DNA from: Prorocentrum cordatum
Taxonomy: Eukaryota; Sar; Dinophyceae; Prorocentrales; Prorocentraceae
Length of the DNA: 27,711 nucleotides
Assembly (NCBI GenBank): GCA_963575745.1
Contig: CAUYUJ010014627.1
Span: forward strand, 665,530 to 693,240
Direction of reading: 5' to 3'
Positions 17,461 through 25,592 of this stretch are shown here, in pieces. The notes beneath the pieces are model-generated. The model had not been told where the DNA came from. It saw only the letters and a list, made by a program, of their open reading frames with translations, and did no database searches. The translations under genes were made by a program, and so were the position numbers. Numbering within the stretch: the first letter of the stretch is position 1; every line of letters starts with the position of its first letter.

Positions 17461-17878
17461 TTAATCCCCCCGCCACGTCGGTAGGTCTGCCGGCCGCAGG
17501 TTGGCAGATGGGATCGTGTCGGTGGGGGTGATGAAACTGAAATCGTCGTCCCGAAATGGAAAGTCGACCGGTACGTGGTCCCAGTCGTCCGGGAACGTCC
17601 AGCCCGGTAGGTGCACGCGGCCCTCTTCCACGTCCGGACAGGGGAGTTCCCACCCTGGCCACGCGTGTCTCTCGATTTCAAGATTGGTGATGCAGTCTCT
17701 GGCCCCCCCTCGGGTCTGGGCCCAGAGATTGCCTGCCTGAGTATAGCTCCTGGGGTCAGGCCACCCGTGCTCCTTCTGCTTTGCGGCCTCCTGGTAATGT
17801 TCGTTACTCATGAGATGCGCCTTGCCGTCACAGTGCTTCTGACAGACCTCGCACCACCAGCACCACTCTTGGTGGAAC
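17461..17878 (-). CDS. Zinc-finger-like segment, first recognisable exon part
   Basis: From 17878 the frame reads FHQEWCWWCEVCQKHCDGKA and HLMSNEHYQEAAKQKEHGW. The C-x2-C ... H-x5-H arrangement (Cys codons at 17853 and 17844, His at 17817 and 17799) followed by a basic helix is a C2H2/matrin-like finger of a kind I recall as abundant in dinoflagellate proteins. The motif starts before the first ATG (17811), right after a CCCCACCAG acceptor at 17879, so an upstream exon is implied (phase 1). The rest contains LPGWTFPDDWDHVPVDFPF, ending at a TAA. Confidence 0.65.
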
Positions 17879-17891
17879 CTGGTGGGGATAC
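17879..17891 (-). promoter_or_regulatory. 3'-splice-site-like cassette, copy e (truncated)
   Basis: Minus strand GTATCCCCACCAG is identical to the last 13 bases of the 7.7-8.8 kb cassette consensus; the A-run upstream is missing and CTTCGC takes its place. The following exon encodes the zinc-finger-like motif, which supports use as an acceptor. Confidence 0.55.
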
Positions 17892-18700
17892 GCGAAGCGT
17901 TTAGAATTATGCAAATTTCGTGTTGGCAACCTATCGGTGTCCCATCTGTGTTTCAAGAGCTAAATCTTGAGATGTTTCGAAAACGAAATGGTCTCGAATG
18001 GATGTCGACACGCGCGCGCGTGGCGGCGCGCGCATGTGGCCCGCATGGTATTATCACATACGGATTCGTGCACTGGGCGCGTGCTAGATAAACGCAGATA
18101 CACCGCGTGGTGAGATGAGGATGTGGGTTCTGGACGAGATCGCTACCGTCATATGCTTTTCAAAATAATGTCAGCGAGTTCGCCCGGGCGACAAGTCTGC
18201 AACTGTGATAACACAACGAGGTTTAAACTGAGTTTTGAAACGATCGCTGAAAGAATGCGTTCGGTTTGGGGTCGGCATGTGCGCGCGTTAGGCTGTTTGC
18301 ATGTAGCGGACCTTGCAAAATGTTGTATGTGGTAAACGATTATGCGCTTGGTTATACTTTACGAGGGTGACGTGTGGAACGAACCGATGTCGGTTTGGCT
18401 GTGCTGATATGACTTTACATGAAAATACGAAAAAATAATAACCAGGAGTTAGCCAGCATGGACCCCAAACACTGCGCTTGCTCTATGCAAGTGAACGCTA
18501 TGCGGTGCAAACTATGTAGTGGAAGATGTTTATTGTGAGCTGATAAATTGAAAACGGTGCGGTGCAACTCGCGCGGTGCAAACTGCGCCGTGCAAGCTAG
18601 GTGGTGTGAACTGGAGGTGGCATTAATGGGGTGTCAGATATGCAACGCAAGCTATAAATATATAGTGTACTCTAGGCGATGCACGCTACGTGGTGCAAGT
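17892..18700. other. Comparatively AT-rich, gene-free stretch
   Basis: Base composition drops clearly below the flanks. No reading frame of note. From about 18485 to 18700 the phrase GCGGTGCAAACT and variants (GTGCAACT, CGTGCAAGCTA, GGTGTGAACT, GGTGCAAGTG) recurs six or more times as a decayed ~12-25 bp repeat. On the minus strand this would be upstream intron or 5' flank of the zinc-finger/helicase gene. Confidence 0.6.
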
Positions 18701-18705
18701 GACTA

Positions 18706-19146
18706 CGAAACGGCAACGGGCGGCGACGTGGCGAAACCTAGAAACACCCACCCACCGCACGACGCGGCAACGAAGCAGCAACGGGCGGCAACGGGCGGTA
18801 ACGCGGCAAAACTTCGGCGGACCCCCCACACGCGGTGGGCGGCAACAGGACGGTAACTGGCGGCAGCGCGGCGAAACAACGGCGGACACCCCAAGCGTGG
18901 TGGGCGGCAACAGGGCGGCAACGGGTGGCAACGTGGCATCACGTCGACGGTCCACCCAGCAAGACGGCCACGGGCGGCAACGCGGCGAAACTCCCGCGGA
19001 CTCCCAGAGCGCGGCGGGCGGCCGCGAAGCGGCAACGGGCGGCGACGCAGCGACGCGGCGACGCGGCGAAACCTCGGCGGACCCCCCAAGTGGGCGGCCA
19101 CGAAGCGGCCTCGAAGCAGCCACGGGCGGCGACGCGGCGAAACCTC
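18706..19146. repeat. GC-rich minisatellite (GGCAACGGGCGGCRACG type)
   Basis: Repeated blocks of CGGCAACGGGCGGCRACGYGG, CGAAAC and CGGCGGACYCCC with a period of roughly 55-65 bp, about seven diverged copies, plus shorter GCGACGCGGCGACGCGGCGA sub-repeats at 19039-19072. It replaces the 3' end of the endonuclease domain on the minus strand. Frames through it are artefacts. Confidence 0.85.
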
Positions 19147-19740
19147 GGTCGATTTCAGACTCGCCGCTGGCGCCGATGCGGGTGGGGCCGTCGGCAGGTG
19201 CAGGGTGGGAGGCGTGTCGGTTCAACATGGAGACCCACGCGGCTACGTCCTCGATTTCGCCGTCCCGTGGGCCCTGCCATTCCATGTTGATGTTCCCCCC
19301 CAGTACGTAGGGATGTCGGTCGGTTCCGCCAGGGCGTCCGCTAGGGCGACTAGGACGTCGGGGCGCCGGTCCGGCGGAAGGTATACGGACACGACCCGGA
19401 GCGTTTCGCTCTGCTTGCGCATGGTGGCTGAAATGGCGCACCCAGGGACCAGGACATTGGAGTGAATCAGCTCGCACTCTTGAGAGAGGATGACGGCGAC
19501 CCCTCCGGACCACCCACCACCTGGCCCGAGGTAGGCAGGGGAGGCCACGACCCGTCTCGCAGGGAACATGGTTGTCCACACGCCGACGTCGTGGTCGGAC
19601 CAGTGTGTTTCCTGCAGCAGGGCTATACGCCTGTGGGCGGACGCTTTGGTAATGGTGGCCAGCTGGGCCTGGTTCTTGTGCGCAAGAGTGCTACGTAGGT
19701 ATCGAACGTTCCAGATCAGGAAAGAGGGGAGGAGGGAGTT
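19147..19740 (-). pseudogene. Truncated EEP endonuclease domain (non-LTR retrotransposon type)
   Basis: From about 19719: LIWNVRYLRSTLAHKNQAQL (first EEP motif with Asn), IALLQETHW (catalytic Glu region), GGGWSGGVAVILS, LRVVSVYLPPDRRPDVLVAL, then after a frameshift near 19310 VLGGNINMEWQ (the GGDxN motif with Asp replaced by Asn) and DGPTRIGASGESEID. These are the ordered motifs of the APE-like endonuclease that nicks target DNA in non-LTR retrotransposons. The final SDH motif and any reverse transcriptase are absent: coding similarity stops at SEIDRG, where the minisatellite begins. Sequence from 19940 to 19720 may be the preceding part of the same ORF. A dead fragment. Confidence 0.75.
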
Positions 19741-19896
19741 GCGGGCCGTCGCGAGGGCGCGGCGCAGGTCGTCCAGACAGTGCTGTCGACACAGGTCGCC
19801 CCAAGTCGCACCTCGTGGGATGGGGGTGTTGGTAAGAAGCGACCACAAACTGCTCGGGCACCAAATCGGGGGGAGGTCGGCCTCCGCAAGGGCTGC

Positions 19897-19938
19897 CCGG
19901 AGCGTGGCGCTAGCTACGCGCCACGCGCCACGCTCCGC
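19897..19938. repeat. Inverted repeat beside the (CA)n(TA)n tract
   Basis: GGAGCGTGGCG and CGCCACGCTCC are 11-bp perfect arms around GCTAGC and CGCGCC. Beyond the microsatellite GGCGGTAGCGC and GGCGGAGC (about 20025-20060) mirror GCTCCGCC before it. Confidence 0.6.
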
Positions 19939-19942
19939 TCCG

Positions 19943-19943
19943 C

Positions 19944-20018
<75 letters not shown>

Positions 20019-20019
20019 G
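19943..20019. repeat. (CA)n(TA)n compound microsatellite
   Basis: AC dinucleotides to 19964, then about 27 AT dinucleotides to 20018, ending GTATATATGTG. Confidence 0.98.
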
Positions 20020-20242
20020 TGTTTGGCGGTAGCGCCCTGGCGCGCAGCGACGAGGCGGAGCAAGTAGAAATACTAAGCGCGCGGACGCAAGCGGGCCCTC
20101 AAGACACACGCCCCTGGGGAGTCGGAGGAGCGAGGACCGGCTGTGGGGACGGACGCGGGTTGTCGGACCCCGGGGGAGGCTCCCGTTCCAGCGAGGACCC
20201 CCATCCGACAACACGAACCCATAGCCCCCTCCGTGCCCCTCT

Positions 20243-20324
20243 GGGTGTGGGTGTGCGTTGCTCGTTCGTCAAGAGAGGTGACTGCGATGCCTCGACGTGC
20301 GCGGTGCGCGGAGCGCCGAGCTCT
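20243..20324 (+). repeat. ~82-bp direct repeat, left copy
   Basis: GTGCGTTGCTCGTTCGTCAA followed by ...TGCCTCG.CGTGCGCGGTGCGCGGAG matches 20488-20570 with about ten differences. The two copies bracket an inverted-repeat element. Confidence 0.9.
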
Positions 20325-20329
20325 AGCTT

Positions 20330-20480
20330 TGAGTCGGGCCTGTCCCCCTACAGGGGGATTTTGGACGAAAAAAATACCCCAAGAATGCTCGAAAAATGTT
20401 CAAAAATAGTCAAGAATCATCCCTAACATATTGTTGAGCATTTTTGAAGATTCCTCCTGTAGAGGAACAGGCCCGACTTA
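20330..20480. mobile_element. ~150-bp inverted-repeat (MITE-like) element
   Basis: The left end TGAGTCGGGCCTGTCCCCCT, then ACAGGGGGATTTT, is complementary to the right end (AAAATGCTCAAC... inward; outer arm AAGTCGGGCCTGTTCCTCTA read from the other strand). Arms are about 30 bp with few mismatches. The interior is AT-rich, with GAAAAATGTTCAAAAATAGT. No ORF. It could fold into one long hairpin. Confidence 0.75.
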
Positions 20481-20487
20481 ACCCAAT

Positions 20488-20570
20488 GGGTGTGGTTGTG
20501 CGTTGCTCGTTCGTCAAGTGAGCTGACCGCTATGCCTCGGCGTGCGCGGTGCGCGGAGAGCCGAACTCCA
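20488..20570 (+). repeat. ~82-bp direct repeat, right copy
   Basis: Second copy of 20243-20324. If the inverted-repeat element had inserted by transposition the flanking duplication would be far shorter, so this is a separate segmental duplication. Confidence 0.9.
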
Positions 20571-20640
20571 GCTGCCACTCCCGGGTCTGCGCCCGGCGCG
20601 GGCCCAGGAGGGGTGGCTGCAGCCTGGAGGCGGCCTGGGG

Positions 20641-20734
20641 GTCCCTCCTCCCTCTCCTCCTCCTCCCTCCCGCCCTCCTCCTCCTCCTCCTCCTCGTCCT
20701 CCTCCTCCTCCTCCTCCGCCTCCTTGAGCTGGAT
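20641..20734. repeat. (CTC)n array
   Basis: CCTCCTCCTC with CCC and CGC variants; inverted with respect to the (GAG)n array at 21104. Confidence 0.95.
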
Positions 20735-21103
20735 CGGCCCAGAGAAAATCGGCCAAGAGTCCAGGGGGCCAGGGGGGCATAAATAAACACACACACACAA
20801 ATCCCTGGATGCCTTATCTTTTTCCCTATCTCCTGGATATTCCTCTTCCCCGCCCTTTGCCATCTTTTCTGATATCTTCATCGAAATCATGTTTTGTTAT
20901 GTCTATGGTCCCTCCTGAAACAAGGGGGACGAGGGCAAATCCCCTCAAAATCGGTACCCAGACCCCTCCTAGGGTCGAAACCGACGAGCCTGCTCGAGCC
21001 GCATCCAGCCGTGGCAACCAGGGGGCACCGTTCTCCCCCCTCTGCTGACCAGAAGCAGTGCTCGGCCGCCTCAGACCCCCAGCCAGCTCCAAACTGACAG
21101 CTC
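20735..21103. other. No gene seen between CTC and GAG arrays
   Basis: Contains a short (CA)n run (20787-20799) and unremarkable sequence. Frames are short. Confidence 0.6.
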
Positions 21104-21288
21104 CTTGAGGAGGAGGAGGAGGAGGAGGAGGAGGGAGGAGGGAGGAGGAGGAGGAGGAGGAGGAGGAAAGAGGAGGAGGAGGAGGAGAGAGGAGGAGGGA
21201 AGGGGAGGAGTAGGAGGAGGAGGAGGAGGAGGAGGAGGAGGAGGAGGAGGAGGAGGAGGAGAGGAGGAGGAGAGGAAGGGGAGGAGGA
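21104..21288. repeat. (GAG)n purine-only array
   Basis: GGAGGAGGAG with scattered GGGAGGA and AAAGAGG variants. The plus strand is all purine for about 100 bases at a time, with one T near 21210. Confidence 0.96.
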
Positions 21289-21359
21289 TCGCGCACAAAG
21301 GGCGCCTGGCGACCGTCCCGTCCGCGCCCCTCCGCAGCTCGCTGGCCTCCTCGCCGCCG

Positions 21360-21544
21360 GCCGCCTGCCCAGCCGCCGCCGCCGCCGCCGCCGCCGCCAC
21401 CGACGACAACGACGACGACGACGACGACAACGACGACGACGGCGGCGGCGGCGGCGGCGGCGGCGGCGACCGACTACGCCACCGCCGCCTGCTGCCACGA
21501 GCCGCCACTGACCGCCGCCGCCGCAGACGAGGACGACAATGGGA

Positions 21545-21583
<39 letters not shown>

Positions 21584-21689
21584 GAGACGGCGACGGCGGC
21601 GGCGAGGAAGATGACCGTTGACGCCGACAACGACCACGACGACGAAGACGAAGACGAAGACGAAGACGACGAAGACGACGAAAACGATC

Positions 21690-21690
<1 letters not shown>
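21360..21690. repeat. Mosaic of GCC, GAC, GGC and CGA triplet arrays
   Basis: (GCC)n passes to (GAC)n with AAC interruptions, then (GGC)n, then mixed CCGCC, (CGA)n and CGAAGA blocks, each differing from the next by one base. Confidence 0.93.
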
Positions 21691-21766
<76 letters not shown>

Positions 21767-21803
21767 AACATCAACAACCGCAACCACAACAACAACAACA
21801 ATA
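21689..21803. repeat. (CAA)n array, first
   Basis: Almost pure AAC/CAA triplets to 21763, then CAACCACAAC variants. Confidence 0.97.
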
Positions 21804-22047
21804 ATTCTCAGATTGTTCGCCCTTGTATGCTCGAGTGTCCAATAACGCGTATTTCCCAAACCCTCGATACCCGCCCTCTTCGTCTTCGATCGAACCCCTT
21901 TTGGGGGGTATACCTTTCTTCCCTGCAGGCCGGGCCCCGGCAAGCGGCGGGGCGGCCGCGGACCGTCGGCCTGGCCAGCGGCAGCGCTGATCGGAGGGGC
22001 GGCCGCGGACCGTCGACCCGACCCAAGAGGGACGGACAGGGGACCGA
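21804..22047. other. Short unique stretch
   Basis: CGGGGCGGCCGCGGACCGTCG (21949) is repeated as GGGGCGGCCGCGGACCGTCG (21996). No gene seen. Confidence 0.6.
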
Positions 22048-22375
22048 CCACGACGACGACGACGACGACGACAACGACGACGTCGAAGACGACGGCGACG
22101 ACGAGCGAAAGCGAGAGCGAAGAACAACAGCAGGGCCACGAAGGGCACGAAGTAGGCCACGAAGGGCGACAGCGGGGACACGAAGGGAATGCGTATGGGG
22201 CCACGAAGAGCGCGAACGAGCGGGGGCCACGAAGTGCAGATAATGCGGGGCCACAGAAGGCAACTATGGGGCCACTGAGGGTAGCAACTGGGCCACGTAG
22301 GACAGTGAGGGGGACACAAATGGCGACAGCGGGGCCACGAAGGGCATGCACATGGGGCCACAACGGGCGCGACTC
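22048..22375. repeat. (GAC)n followed by GGGCCACGAAGGGC-type minisatellite
   Basis: (CGA)n to 22110, then GGGCCACGAAGGGC and variants (GGGGCCACGAAGAGC, GGGACACGAAGGG, GGGCCACTGAGGG, GGGCCACGTAGGAC) roughly every 25-30 bp, about twelve copies. Confidence 0.85.
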
Positions 22376-22399
22376 CTGGGTGCCTGGGTGTCGGGAGCG

Positions 22400-22622
22400 C
22401 GGCGCTTGGGCAAATTGCAGGAAATCCCAACGCAAGGCCATTCTTCAGAAAGTTGCAAGCGAGTCTCCAGCGAGAGCGCGACTCCGGAGCGCCGGGAGAG
22501 CGATTCCTGAATAAATTGTAAGGAAGTCCCAAGCGAGAGCGAGATTCCTGAATAAAATGCGAAGTCTCGGGCGGGAGCGGGGGTCCTGGCTAAATCGCAA
22601 GGAAGTCTCAAGCGGGAGCCGT
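22400..22622. repeat. ~41-bp minisatellite
   Basis: About five copies of GATTCCTGAATAAATTGCAA followed by GGAAGTCTCAAGCGAGAGCG, best preserved from 22501 to 22622. Read on the minus strand it contains no sustained frame. Confidence 0.75.
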
Positions 22623-22776
22623 TGTTGTTGTAACCCGGGGGCCAGGGGCCCAGTTTGAGCAGGAAGACTTTCCCTGTCAAAAAACAGGGTGCGAGCGTCG
22701 AGGGGCACACTTTGATTAAAAAAAGCAGTATGCACCAGTGGGGGGATCAACAATAATTAATCTTCAGAAATGAGAA

Positions 22777-22779
22777 TTC

Positions 22780-22829
<50 letters not shown>

Positions 22830-22918
22830 CCACAACCACAACCACAACCACAACCACAACCACAACCACAACAACAACAACAACAACAACCACAACCACA
22901 ACAACGACAACAACAACG

Positions 22919-22993
<75 letters not shown>

Positions 22994-23028
22994 CAACATC
23001 ATCGCAACATCATCATCATCATCAGCAG

Positions 23029-23068
<40 letters not shown>

Positions 23069-23078
23069 GACAACAGCA

Positions 23079-23109
<31 letters not shown>

Positions 23110-23150
23110 ACCGACGACGACGACAACGACGGCGACGACGACGAAGACCA
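22777..23150. repeat. Second (CAA)n array passing into CAT, CAG and CGA arrays
   Basis: (CAA)n with CAACCA and CAACGA interruptions (22777-22993), then ATCATC, CAGCAG, CAACAG and (CGA)n to 23150. The plus-strand poly-Gln frame is repeat-derived and has no flanking domain. Confidence 0.95.
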
Positions 23151-23310
23151 TCGATGATCGAGGGCCGAGGGTCGAGGATCGAGGGTCGAGGCGTTTCCGC
23201 GTTTTGCTCGCTCGCTTTGGGCCTCGAGGGGCCCCATCGGTCGCCACGGCTCGACTCTCCCGATAATCCTGGCCACGACGCACCCCTGGACTGGTCTCAG
23301 GGTCGACTTT

Positions 23311-23351
<41 letters not shown>

Positions 23352-23368
23352 ACGACAGCCACGGCGAT

Positions 23369-23402
<34 letters not shown>

Positions 23403-23405
23403 GCG
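23311..23405. repeat. (CGA)n/(CGG)n array
   Basis: GACGACGACG to 23341 then GACGGCGACG hexamers ending in GGCGGCGG. Confidence 0.95.
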
Positions 23406-23443
23406 GTTCGTATGAATGCCAACATATCGTGCAACCCCTCCCT

Positions 23444-23710
23444 AATAATCGCCCACTTGAGACAGCAGAATGCCGTGGATCCTGAGTATCGTTAAACGAT
23501 CTCCATCCCCAGCGGCGTGGCCTGGGCCCCACTGGCCGATTTACCCCCCTAGATGGGGATATGAGCCGTTCCCTTCGAGTTTCGAGGGGTGTATACCCAA
23601 CTGGGGTGGTAATTTGGTGGGGGTCTCGAAGGGGATGGGGATGGGGACGGGGATTGGTTAAACGATACCGATGATTGCCCACGTGAGATGGCAGAATGCT
23701 GGGGATCCTG
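23444..23710. repeat. Direct repeat pair with inner inverted repeat
   Basis: ATCGCCCACTTGAGACAGCA (23449) followed by GAATGCCGTGGATCCTG matches ATTGCCCACGTGAGATGGCA (23674) followed by GAATGCTGGGGATCCTG. Inside, GTATCGTTAAAC (23487) faces GTTAAACGATAC (23657). Together this is direct repeat - inverted repeat - spacer - inverted repeat - direct repeat, about 267 bp. Confidence 0.7.
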
Positions 23711-24230
23711 GCCAGGCATGGGACAGCAGACCTGCCAGCTTTCCTGCAGCACGGCAGAGAAACGCCACGGCAAGAGCCTGGCACAGTGTGACGGGCCGGA
23801 GCACGGCACGGTGCGGCGCAGCACGGAATTGCGCAGCACACCAACAGCACGGCAGGGAAGGAGGGGGAGGAAGGGCACGGAAAGGAGAGGGGAGGAGAGG
23901 ATGGAGGGGTAAGAGGACGGGAGGACAGCCAGAGCGATCAGGAGATGAGGGGGAGGGGAGGGGGGAGGGGGGAGAGGGGAGGGGAGGAGAGGGGAGCACA
24001 GGAGTCCTGACGACAGTCATGGCATCGACAACTGCGCGATTAAATGAAGCGGGTCTCACGTACGAACACATGGCGACCTCACGCGGTGGCTCACGCGGGC
24101 CGCCAGCGCGGCACGCTAGGTTCGAAACGAGGGCGCTTACTCGGAACCTCAAGCGGACAATTTACGCGCGAACGCGAAATCTGAGGAAATGTCATGGCCC
24201 ACGCCATGATATCCACCCCCCACCTAGTCA
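23711..24230. other. Gene-free; decayed GCACGGCA repeats and purine-rich tract
   Basis: GCACGGCAC-like units recur at 23750-23865, and 23860-24000 is nearly all purine (GGGGAGGAGAGG). A GGTTCGAAA at 24119 was checked as a tRNA T-loop and rejected. Confidence 0.6.
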
Positions 24231-25050
24231 TCCCCCCCCCTCTTTACCTCCCCCGAGTCCCAGCGCCTTCCCCTCTCCCATGGAGACGAGGCTGGTGTCG
24301 CTGGACTGCGGCGGGGGCCCTGGGTAAAGCACACAGCACAGCACAGCACCTCGTGAACCAGGGTAGGGGCGTTTTTGCGCCCTTGATTGTTGGAGCAGAG
24401 GCTTCCCCGACGAGCCCGAAAAAAAGCTGGGCGTCGGCCCATCCACAGTGCACTCGGCCGCTGGCTGTTCCAGGGAAAGGCTCGCCCAGAGGTCGTCCCG
24501 CCGGTCGGGCTGTCGCAGCAATCCCACCCCCTCTCTCCGGTCGAGCCTTGCGAGCCTCGAGGAAAAGAGAACGATGACCACGACCAACCGAACGCGGAAA
24601 CGTCTGGTGCGGATTCTGGTCAACGCCCATCCTGGTCGCCCTCGATTCGTGGATCACCCGCCCTCGCGAACTGGCGACGGCCAGCCTGGGCTCGCGACCA
24701 AGATCGGCGTCGACGAGATCCCGCAAAACCTTGGTCATTGTCAGCGTGATCCTTCCCTCGAGAACCAGCGACCTCAGCCGACGAGCGCCACGAATCTCAG
24801 CTGCAGCAGCACTGGAACCGCGCGACCCGGCTCCGGGGTCGGCACTGGCGACAAGGCGCGTGCCACGACCCTCGGCCTCTCCACGCGGGCGGAGTCAAGA
24901 GATTGCGGTAGGCGGCACGGCGTCTACGGTGCGGAGGAGGGCGGCAGGCAGGAGAAGAAGGGAGACTAATTAGGAAACAACTGCTGGGAGGTCTTCGTCG
25001 GAAAGATTAAAGAGGATGAAGCCCCGTTGCGGGGCTCTTAGGCCAAAGTG
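24231..25050. other. No recognised gene; one long minus-strand frame
   Basis: A minus-strand frame is open from about 24890 to 24244. It includes LVLEGRITLTMTKVLRDLVD and VIHESRATRMGVDQNPHQTF, which have protein-like composition, but no domain is recognised and no splice context is seen. Plus-strand frames here look equally ordinary. A hairpin AGCCCCGTTGCGGGGCT lies at 25019-25037. Confidence 0.3.
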
Positions 25051-25140
25051 GGCTTCGGATTAAGGGGGATTAAGCCGGATAAAGCGGGATCAAGCGGGAT
25101 CAAGCCGGATTAAGCGGGATTAAGCCGCAGTAAGCCAGAC
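25051..25140. repeat. 10-bp tandem repeat, nine units
   Basis: Consensus TAAGCSGGAT repeated in strict 10-bp register from 25051 to 25140, with decay only at both ends. Confidence 0.9.
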
Positions 25141-25465
25141 TTCCGACCAGGGCAAAATCAGAATTTGACCTCCCAGGAGTTGCATCCGAACTAAGAGGTG
25201 AAACGAAGCCAGGACTCCCCCCTCGGATGCATTCGGCAGTCTCTCGACGACTGGACTTGAAACGGCGACTGGGCAACCTTCAGCGACTTGCCGAGCTGCA
25301 GGACAAAGCATCACGAGTCTCTCGGGCACCTGAAAAACGTGTGTCGGCTATCGGAGGGCGGCAAGGTCCCCCACGGCCCATTTTGGCCAGCTAGGCTGTG
25401 CGACTGCAATCTACGAAAAAGCGCACAGCATTTCAAAAGGCAAGTGCGAGCACGGGTTTTCACCA
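25141..25465. other. No feature seen
   Basis: Ordinary mixed-composition sequence without sustained frames or repeats that I could detect. Confidence 0.5.
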
Positions 25466-25592
25466 AGAGAGGTAGAGAGACAGCGAGAGGGAGAGGAAGA
25501 GAGAGAGAGGGGGAGGAAGAGAGAGAGAGAGAGAGAGGGAGAGGAAGAGAGAGGGAGGGAGAAAGAGAGAGAGAGAGAGACTCAGAGAGAAT
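25466..25592. repeat. (GA)n-rich imperfect microsatellite
   Basis: AGAGAGAG with GGGAGAGG and GGAAGAG interruptions. Confidence 0.95.

Larger units (their letters stand above)
10444..17878 (-). pseudogene. Long interrupted CDS: zinc-finger-like motif, Upf1-like helicase, cysteine modules
   Basis: Nearly the whole 7.4 kb reads as one protein if the frame is changed at about seven points (near 16880, 16605, 15030, 14840, 14375, 11170 and 11080). In-frame stops are also met at 17463 (TAA), 11656 (TAG), 10968 (TAA) and 10886 (TAA). At 14375 the break is in a GGGG run, as if one G were missing. Each piece keeps helicase or cysteine motifs in the expected order and the longest is 883 codons without a stop, so decay is recent, or the breaks are assembly indels. 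Segment entries below give details. A replication or repair role cannot be assigned. It could be a multicopy host gene or the cargo of an unrecognised mobile element; no transposase or reverse transcriptase is visible in it. Confidence 0.75.

Noticed and set aside
10444-17878. Helitron helicase
   Set aside because: The motifs are Upf1-like (GPPGTGKT, DEAGQ, NVAITRA) rather than Pif1-like, and no Rep/HUH nuclease motif is seen.
18686-19140. Minus-strand frame reading through the 18.7-19.15 kb minisatellite
   Set aside because: The residues repeat with the DNA unit; the true endonuclease similarity stops at the repeat edge.
21071-22441. 456-codon minus-strand frame through the GAG and CAA arrays
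   Set aside because: It is made of poly-Val, poly-Arg and poly-Ser runs generated by triplet arrays.
22770-23495. Poly-glutamine plus-strand protein of 241 residues
   Set aside because: The frame consists of CAA, CAG and CGA arrays; no domain flanks it and array interruptions follow slippage, not codons.
24080-24140. tRNA-like A box (TGGCTCACGCGG) and T-loop (GGTTCGAAA)
   Set aside because: The spacing between boxes is too short for a tRNA, and neither the T stem nor the acceptor stem pairs.
25019-25037. Bacterial-type intrinsic terminator (GC hairpin)
   Set aside because: There is no U-tract or bacterial gene context; the window is eukaryotic.
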